Of a stretch of 7,206 bases of DNA, positions 1-6,400 are shown piece by piece (position 1 is the stretch's first letter; each line of letters begins with the position of its first letter). A model generated the notes under the pieces. It was not told the origin of the DNA. It worked only from the letters and a program-made list of their open reading frames with translations, and ran no database searches. Origin of the DNA: a bacterium. Its GTDB lineage: Bacteria > UBP14 > UBA6098 > JAFGQG01. A program made the position numbers and the translations under genes. Where the stretch lies: positions 1-7,206 of the forward strand of contig JAFGGQ010000109.1 of assembly GCA_016930435.1 (NCBI GenBank), given 5' to 3'.

Positions 1-45
1 CCCATTTTTATCTTTCGCTATTCCACTTCATGTTTGTTTTACTTC

Positions 46-127
46 GCCCCTTCAGGGCTTATATGATTGGTTCTTTTTGGCATCCGGGGCGTTGCTCCGG
101 TTTATGCGAAATTACCCCTTCGGGGTA
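46..127. repeat. Cluster of three short GC-rich palindromes (REP-like)
   Basis: Three hairpins lie within 82 bp. The first is GCCC-CTTCA-GGGC at 46-58 (4-bp stem). The second is CCGGGGC-GTT-GCTCCGG at 84-100 (7 bp with one G-U pair). The third is TACCCC-TTC-GGGGTA at 113-127 (6 bp). No T-tract follows any of them. The texture resembles multi-copy extragenic palindromic elements of FCB-type genomes ('GGGGCGTTGCCCCGG' and 'GCCCTGAAGGGGC' words), but only one cluster is visible, so the repeat nature is inferred. It may also serve as an mRNA 3' end for a gene left of the window. Confidence 0.5.
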
Positions 128-379
128 TCACTACTGATTTACCTTGTTATATAATCCCGCAAAATGCAGTTGATAATGTTGAATGTAAGTTATATATTTG
201 ATGAACATGTATTTATGAGTATCCACGAATTGTACAAAAAAATGCAAATTTTATTCTGGAGTTTATATTCTAATATCCTGTTCTTCGATATTTCAGGCAT
301 TATAGATAATTGCAACTGCATTAAACGGGATCATAGATTGGTTCTCGCTAAGTTTTTTTCTTTTTGACTGTATAAAGGG
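128..379. other. AT-rich intergenic stretch with no supported gene
   Basis: About 30% G+C by hand count (131-360), clearly lower than the flanking CDS. A 67-codon ATG frame on the plus strand (164-367) lacks a Shine-Dalgarno sequence and has no recognisable domain. TATAAT words occur at 150-155 (plus) and 299-304 (minus), neither with a matching -35. Together with the palindromes and terminator this makes up the ~430 bp non-coding left end. Confidence 0.6.
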
Positions 380-411
380 AAAAGCCGTCAGGCGTTCACC
401 TGACGGCTTTT
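380..411 (-). terminator. Rho-independent terminator of the large CDS, possibly bidirectional
   Basis: A perfect 13-bp inverted repeat (AAAAGCCGTCAGG at 380-392, CCTGACGGCTTTT at 399-411) encloses a 6-base loop. It begins 24 nt past the stop codon. On the minus strand the stem ends in TTTT followed by CCCTTTATA, a modest T-tract. On the plus strand the stem also ends in TTTT, so it could stop transcription from the left as well. Confidence 0.88.
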
Positions 412-434
412 GCAAATACCGGTTTTAGAATGAT

Positions 435-3400
435 CTACTGAATGAATATCAGTTTTTTAACCTGACTAAATGGCGCGCTGGAGAATTCATACATATAGAT
501 ACCGCTTGGCAATTCCTCGCCCTTGTCGTCTCTTCCGTCCCAGACAGCTTCATAGTAACCCGGGGTTTTAATTTCATCGATCAGGGTCCTAACATTTTTA
601 CCCAGGATATCATATATTTTAATAGTAACCTGTTGATCGCCGTATTCGGATGAGATTCCATACCCTATGCGTGTTGAGCTATTGAAAGGATTGGGCTCGC
701 CATAGCCAAGGAAGTATTGAGCCGGGACCTTAGCAGAGAGCAGTTCTTTAGCCATGGCCATATCGAAGGTTACCGATATGTAGAATTCCCGGATATTGCC
801 ATCCATGGTAAAGGAATAGTTTTTAGTCTGATCAAGGTCAATTGTCATCCCTTCTATGGGGTCTTGCAGGATAGCAGTTGCCCCGGCGGGGATATTGAAG
901 GTATTCCAATTCAGTTCATATTTGGTATTGGAAGCCAGGTCGCCATTAGCCTGCACTATCATTACCCAGTCGTACTTAATACCTTCACCAGCCTGATAAT
1001 CGTAAGCGTATTCACGACCGCCACGTTCCAGATAGACCTTCACATAATCCTTTTCGGGGTAGCAGAAATCGGGCAGCTTTTCGCAATCCCTATGGTCCAG
1101 GCCATTAGATGCGTCTTCATACCATCCAGCCTTAACATCGGCATCCCTGAAGCGTTTATCTAAAGAGGCTAATTCAAACTGGATATTCCAGTTTTCGGAA
1201 TTATCTTCCCGGGCTAATCTTCGCGCGCCGGAATGTATATTACAGAGCAGGCTCAGGCTGTCATCCCCGATAGTATGAACGGTGGGCCAGGAATCATACA
1301 TCCCGTCCATCTTAACGGTTACCCAGAATCCTTCCCACTCATCGATCCAGGTACGCCCGGGTGCAGAACCGTCATCCGCAACACTGATGTCTAACTGCGC
1401 ATACATGCCGCCCCGGTAAACATTAGCCCAACCACCCAGCCATTCGTTCGACACCGCAGTAGGAACGCTGACTGTCTCTACGACAGCCCATTCAGAACCG
1501 TCCCATTCATAATGAATAACGTCGAACTCAGCTATCCGGACATCGGGTTCAGAGGAAGGATCATCCAGATAGAAGGGGTTAGCGCACATGTTATACTGGC
1601 CCGGTTCATAAGCACCGTTCCAGCGGCCCAGCGGAATTTCGAACGGTTCCGAGGCTTTAACACCGGTGATGCTGATCTCAACTTCATCACAATGGGTTTG
1701 AACGATCCAGTAACCCAGTCCGGGGAAGAAATCGTCACATGAATTAGGATCAACTGGGCCCAGATAACGCTTATAAGCCATTAATTCTTGAGGATAATAG
1801 CGGTTAAGACGCCACCAGTTCTCGTACATATCCCAGTGTCCGCCGTCATCGCTTATGCAATCATCGAAGAAATCATCATGGAGAACCAGATCGGGGTCGC
1901 CCTTTTCGTAACCTTCAGACGGAGAACGAGGCGGATCAAGGGTTTCAGTTGGCACAAGCGGGACGCCCATCAAGCGGTAATTCCGCCACAGTACAAGGGT
2001 AGCCTCCAGGGTGGCTTCCCGTGGTTCCTGGTAGATTATATCCGCATCAACGGCCTTATCGAATGGATTCCAGGTTCGCAGACTTGTAGTCCACCAGACG
2101 TTCATCACTCCGGAGGTAGTTTGAGGGAATTTCAGGATGGATCCGGCATCGGTCCATTTGCTCCATCTATCGCCATCCACAAGCACCGGTTCACTTCCGG
2201 AGATATCTACACCCTTTCTATAGTAATCAACGATCTCTACGTGACCGCCACCGGCGCCTGAAACCCCGTCGTAAAAGATATCAATAGTAGGCTTGTACTG
2301 CTGCCAGTACTTAATTTCAATAGTACCGAATGTAGTAATATTTCCTGTACCCTCTCCGTCATTCCTCTCCCATCTAAGCAGTGGGATACTGCCTGAATAG
2401 GTAGCGTATTCATTATAGGTATAAGTGGACCCCTCATAGACCCAGATTTCTTCACCGGCCTCATCAACAATATCAAAGCTTTCGTGGCCGCTATTATAAG
2501 TAACCCCGACCTTGAGACTGTCAGCCCAGGGATATTCTACGCCATCCACCCAGGAATACTCGTCAACATTTTCTGCTTTGGCTTTGAAGACGATCTTGAA
2601 TTGCTGCTGCCAGTAAGCAGTAATTTCGTAATGATCATCCATTCTGACATCTACGGGGTTCGTAAAATTAGGCCATGTAGCTGGAACTGCTGGAATCGGG
2701 TCATCATCGTGATCCCAGTTCTTGAACCAGGTTCGGGTATTCTCAGTTCCGGCAATCGGGGTAGCAGTGAGGGTGGCGTTAGTGCCGGTATCATACCAGT
2801 TATCGGAGGTCTGGGAACCGGAATGAGCTACCGTACCGCCTACGTCAGGATCGTCGGCAAGAGTAATATGGTATTGTGTAATACCATAAAAACCAAGTGC
2901 ATAGGATGTATCCATCGTTTGAGTGTAATTATAGTCGCCAACATTAGATCTGGGTACATAGGTAGTGGTTGGGCTTATGCCCGGCCCGGCGCCGTTGAAA
3001 ATGCTAACAATGCGGGAATACAGATTTTGGCGGACTTCATCAGCAGTGAGATTCCACACATAATTACAGGTCGGGTTGGCATCTGTTCCGGCATCGTACC
3101 AGCCATCGCCGGTGATAGTCGCCCCGACGGGAGTGACCGATACGTGCAGGTAATACTGCTTCTGCCAGGTCCAGGTCATCGCAGAAGGTACATTAATAGT
3201 GAAAGTAACCGAGTTATCATTCTCGTCAGCAGGAACACTCCCCATATTATTAGTCCAGCCGGTGTTTACATAGCGTACATCATCGAAACCGGGAATCCCT
3301 GTTTCTACGATTGCAGCAACGCTTGCGGTTACTTCTGATCCCGCAGCGCAAATAGTGGTCCGGTTTCCACCGAGTGCATTCCAGTTGATCTCCACCAGGG

Positions 3401-6400
3401 GAACGGTTTCTCCAAAGGTCCAGGTTATAATACCGGGTTCATCTATAGTAACCCAGACATCGGGGTCTTCCCCTACGGTGGGAATACATCCTTCACCCCA
3501 CCATCCGTTACATTCAGGAGGAGGTGATTCCCCTGAAAATAAATGAACATAAGCATCGGGATCATACCAGGTAGTTCCAACCGGGGGATTAGGAGTAGCT
3601 GTAGGTTCCCCGCAGATTACTATTAACTCATATTTATAAAGATCCCAATAAGCGGTTTGAGTAATGTAACTGTTTATAGTGATATTACTAGCCGTATCAG
3701 TACCAGCATAATGGATTGAACCGGTTCCTTCCCAGCGGTTGAAATCAAGCCAGGTCCGTGCTACATAGCCATCCACAACGCTGTTGCTATCAGTTAAACT
3801 ATTGAATAGTTCCAGAACGGTTCCTTCATCGTGCCATCCGGAGGGGGTGTGGATACCTACATCCGTACCTAAATATTCCGATATTACCAATAAATAGTAT
3901 TGATGTTTCCAATTTCCAGTAACTGTTTTGGGTCCATCAAGCGCAGTAAATGTAAAGGAAGTATCAAAAATATCAGGGTCGCCTGTGCCGCCTGTATCAT
4001 AATCGGTAAATTCATATCTTTCCTGAAGTGGCGTTACCACATAATGGAGGTTGGTCCAGATTTCCACAGCAGAACCTGCATCGTACCAGCCCTCGTCGTT
4101 CAGGTAGTCATCGGGAACGACATCGTCATCGGGGTCATCCGATACGCTTACCAGGTTGATGTAGTACTGGGTAGTATAGTTAGCTTCCAATGTTACACCG
4201 GGAGGGGTATCCATTGTGATAGGTGTATGGGGATCGGTTTCTGTGGGTTCACCTTCCCAATCCACAAAAACATAGCGGGTTCCCACCGGAATAGAAGCAT
4301 CGTCGCTATTATCGATAACGCTGTCAACATAGACTTCGCCTGTACTTGTGCCGTCCAGGAACCATTCTTCGTAAGGGGTTCCATCTTCAGCGGTTCCGGA
4401 GCCGCCACCGGTAGCGACTGACGCTGCGATCCCGGAGGGTAGTCCATCAACCTGCACAGTAAGTTTATAATAAACACTCACAATTACGGTATCCAGGGTA
4501 CTCCCGCAATCGTGGGCATCGCTTACCTCAACTAAATATTCGGTTGTATGTTCAGGGGAGGCATAGGGATTGGCAATAGCTGGATCATCCAGTCCGGCAT
4601 CGGGTTCCCAGTCATACACATAAGGTCCAACTCCGCCTGATGCTGTTGGGTCGCCGCCGATTTGCACGGCATCTTCGCCATAATAATAATTTTCATCGGT
4701 GCCGGCGTCTGCTGTAGGAATTGCGAAAACTGTTACGGATATTGTGCTGTCCCAGCCGGAACAGCCGTTCACATCCCAGATTTGCACATACAGAGTATAA
4801 ATACCCGGAGCCCGGGTGTTGAAAGTTGGGTTTTGAACTGTAGTTGAGGACAGCGGCCCGGTATCGCCAGTCCATTCAAAATCAAACGGAGGGTCCCCAA
4901 TACCCGGTACTGCATCCAATATCAGGTCTTCACCGGCGCAAACTTCAGCGGGGTCGGGGACGACAGCCACGGTGGGCAGGGGTTTAACGGTAATATCGAC
5001 CGTATCCACGGCGATACACCCAAAATCATCGGTAACGGTAACAATCAGTTGATAAACATCTTCCTCCGTACCTGGGTCACCAGTTGCGGAGAAGATTGGG
5101 TCTTCGATAGCGTCGTTATTAAGAAATGCGGCGCCGGGGCCGGTCCATTCAAAATCGGCATATACACCTGAACCGCCGGATGGGTTGGAATAGAGCTGTA
5201 AATCGGAAAGATAACATACTATTAGACCGGGAGGATCGCTGGTGATCGCGGCATCGACATCATATACGGTAAGGATCATGGTATCAACGGCTTCGCAGCC
5301 CCCATCGTCGGTAACAGAGACAATATATTCCGTAGTGACAGTAGGATCTGCCCAGGGATTAGCGCTGGCAGGATCATCGAGGTCGTCAACGGGGGTCCAG
5401 GAGTAGGTATAGGATGCCCTGTTCGGGTCACCGGTTGCCGTAGGTGCGCCGCCAAGAGTAGTTCCAAAGCCTGTACAGATGATCTGGTCGATACCGGCAT
5501 CAGCAACCAATTGGGTGAAGACGGCAGTATAGGTCAATGGGGTAGCGCCGAATCCCAGGGCGGCGATATTCGCGGTTAGAACAGGATATACGGCAATAGT
5601 AGAACCGCCATTATCCTCCCACCGGGAGTACGCTTCAGAATGGCGGTTTGCCTGGTCCTGGCAGTCTATAGCAGTAAGTATATGGGTACTGAAGGGGCCC
5701 CAATAGAATACTGTGCCACTTGGGTAATCAATGCCATCCACACGGACGGTACCGCTGCCAAATGAATTGACCACGGTAATATCATAGGTGGAGCTCCAGA
5801 TCAAACGGCCTTCACTGGTTGGCGAATCACCTACATCATTATCGTAGTCTTCACCTGAGAAAACACCGCTTTCATTTGTAAAGGTAACCAATCCGGCATC
5901 GATTGTTTTGGTAACATTGGAACCGCCAAATCCGAGAACATGGGGGAAGTCAGCATAATCAACGGTAAGGACCTGACTATTATTAATGATCAAATAAGTT
6001 CCGCCGGGCATTCCAATATCAAAAATACAGTGGTTAAAGGAATAAGTTTCATCAACTAACCCGGTGCTTGTTACATTGATACCATTCACGTTCATATATT
6101 CAAAAGTGGTGTATTCAGCGCCTATAGTGCCGTCAACAGTGAAGGAATAGCTGACTGGGCTGGTGACGGTTATCTCGTTGCCCGAACTTCCTATTGCCTC
6201 GAAAGCTCCGCCGGAAGCAACTGTAACATCAACCCCAGAATAAAGGGTGAGGGTTATACCCGGGCTGAGCTTAAGCTTACCGGCATCGATAGCCAGAATG
6301 CTGCCGGAAATGGTCATATCATCCAGGGATTCCCAGGTTGCGTTATCAGTGATCCTGAGGTCATAAAATGGATCACCGCCGTTAGTGATTGTTTTTGTTC

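Noticed and set aside
299-304. TATAAT on the minus strand as a promoter for a gene to the left
   Set aside because: No acceptable -35 hexamer at 16-18 bp, and the word is expected by chance in AT-rich DNA. No downstream gene is visible.
164-367. 67-codon plus-strand ORF in the left spacer
   Set aside because: No Shine-Dalgarno upstream, AT-rich low-information sequence and no recognisable domain. Such a frame is expected by chance at this composition. Kept only as a low-interest possible transcript.
1788-2261. 157-codon plus-strand ORF antisense to the large CDS
   Set aside because: Shadow of the real minus-strand frame. Same reasoning applies to the plus-strand frames at 717-1163, 1512-1742, 3355-3546, 3900-4421, 4662-4847 and 6980-7198.
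2484-3338. 284-codon plus-strand ORF antisense to the large CDS
   Set aside because: It lies wholly within the InlB-like repeat array, whose reading frame is clearly coding. The plus-strand translation has no domain texture and is a shadow frame.
1980-4469. CRISPR or other DNA-level direct-repeat array
   Set aside because: The periodicity is at protein level with diverged units. Shared DNA words are only about 14 nt, far apart and inside a single open frame.
4193-4477. Minus-strand ORF in an alternative frame within the large CDS
   Set aside because: Overlaps the in-frame repeat coding and has no independent support. The minus-strand frames at 1532-1753, 2237-2476, 4693-4875, 5276-5506 and 6869-7132 are rejected for the same reason.
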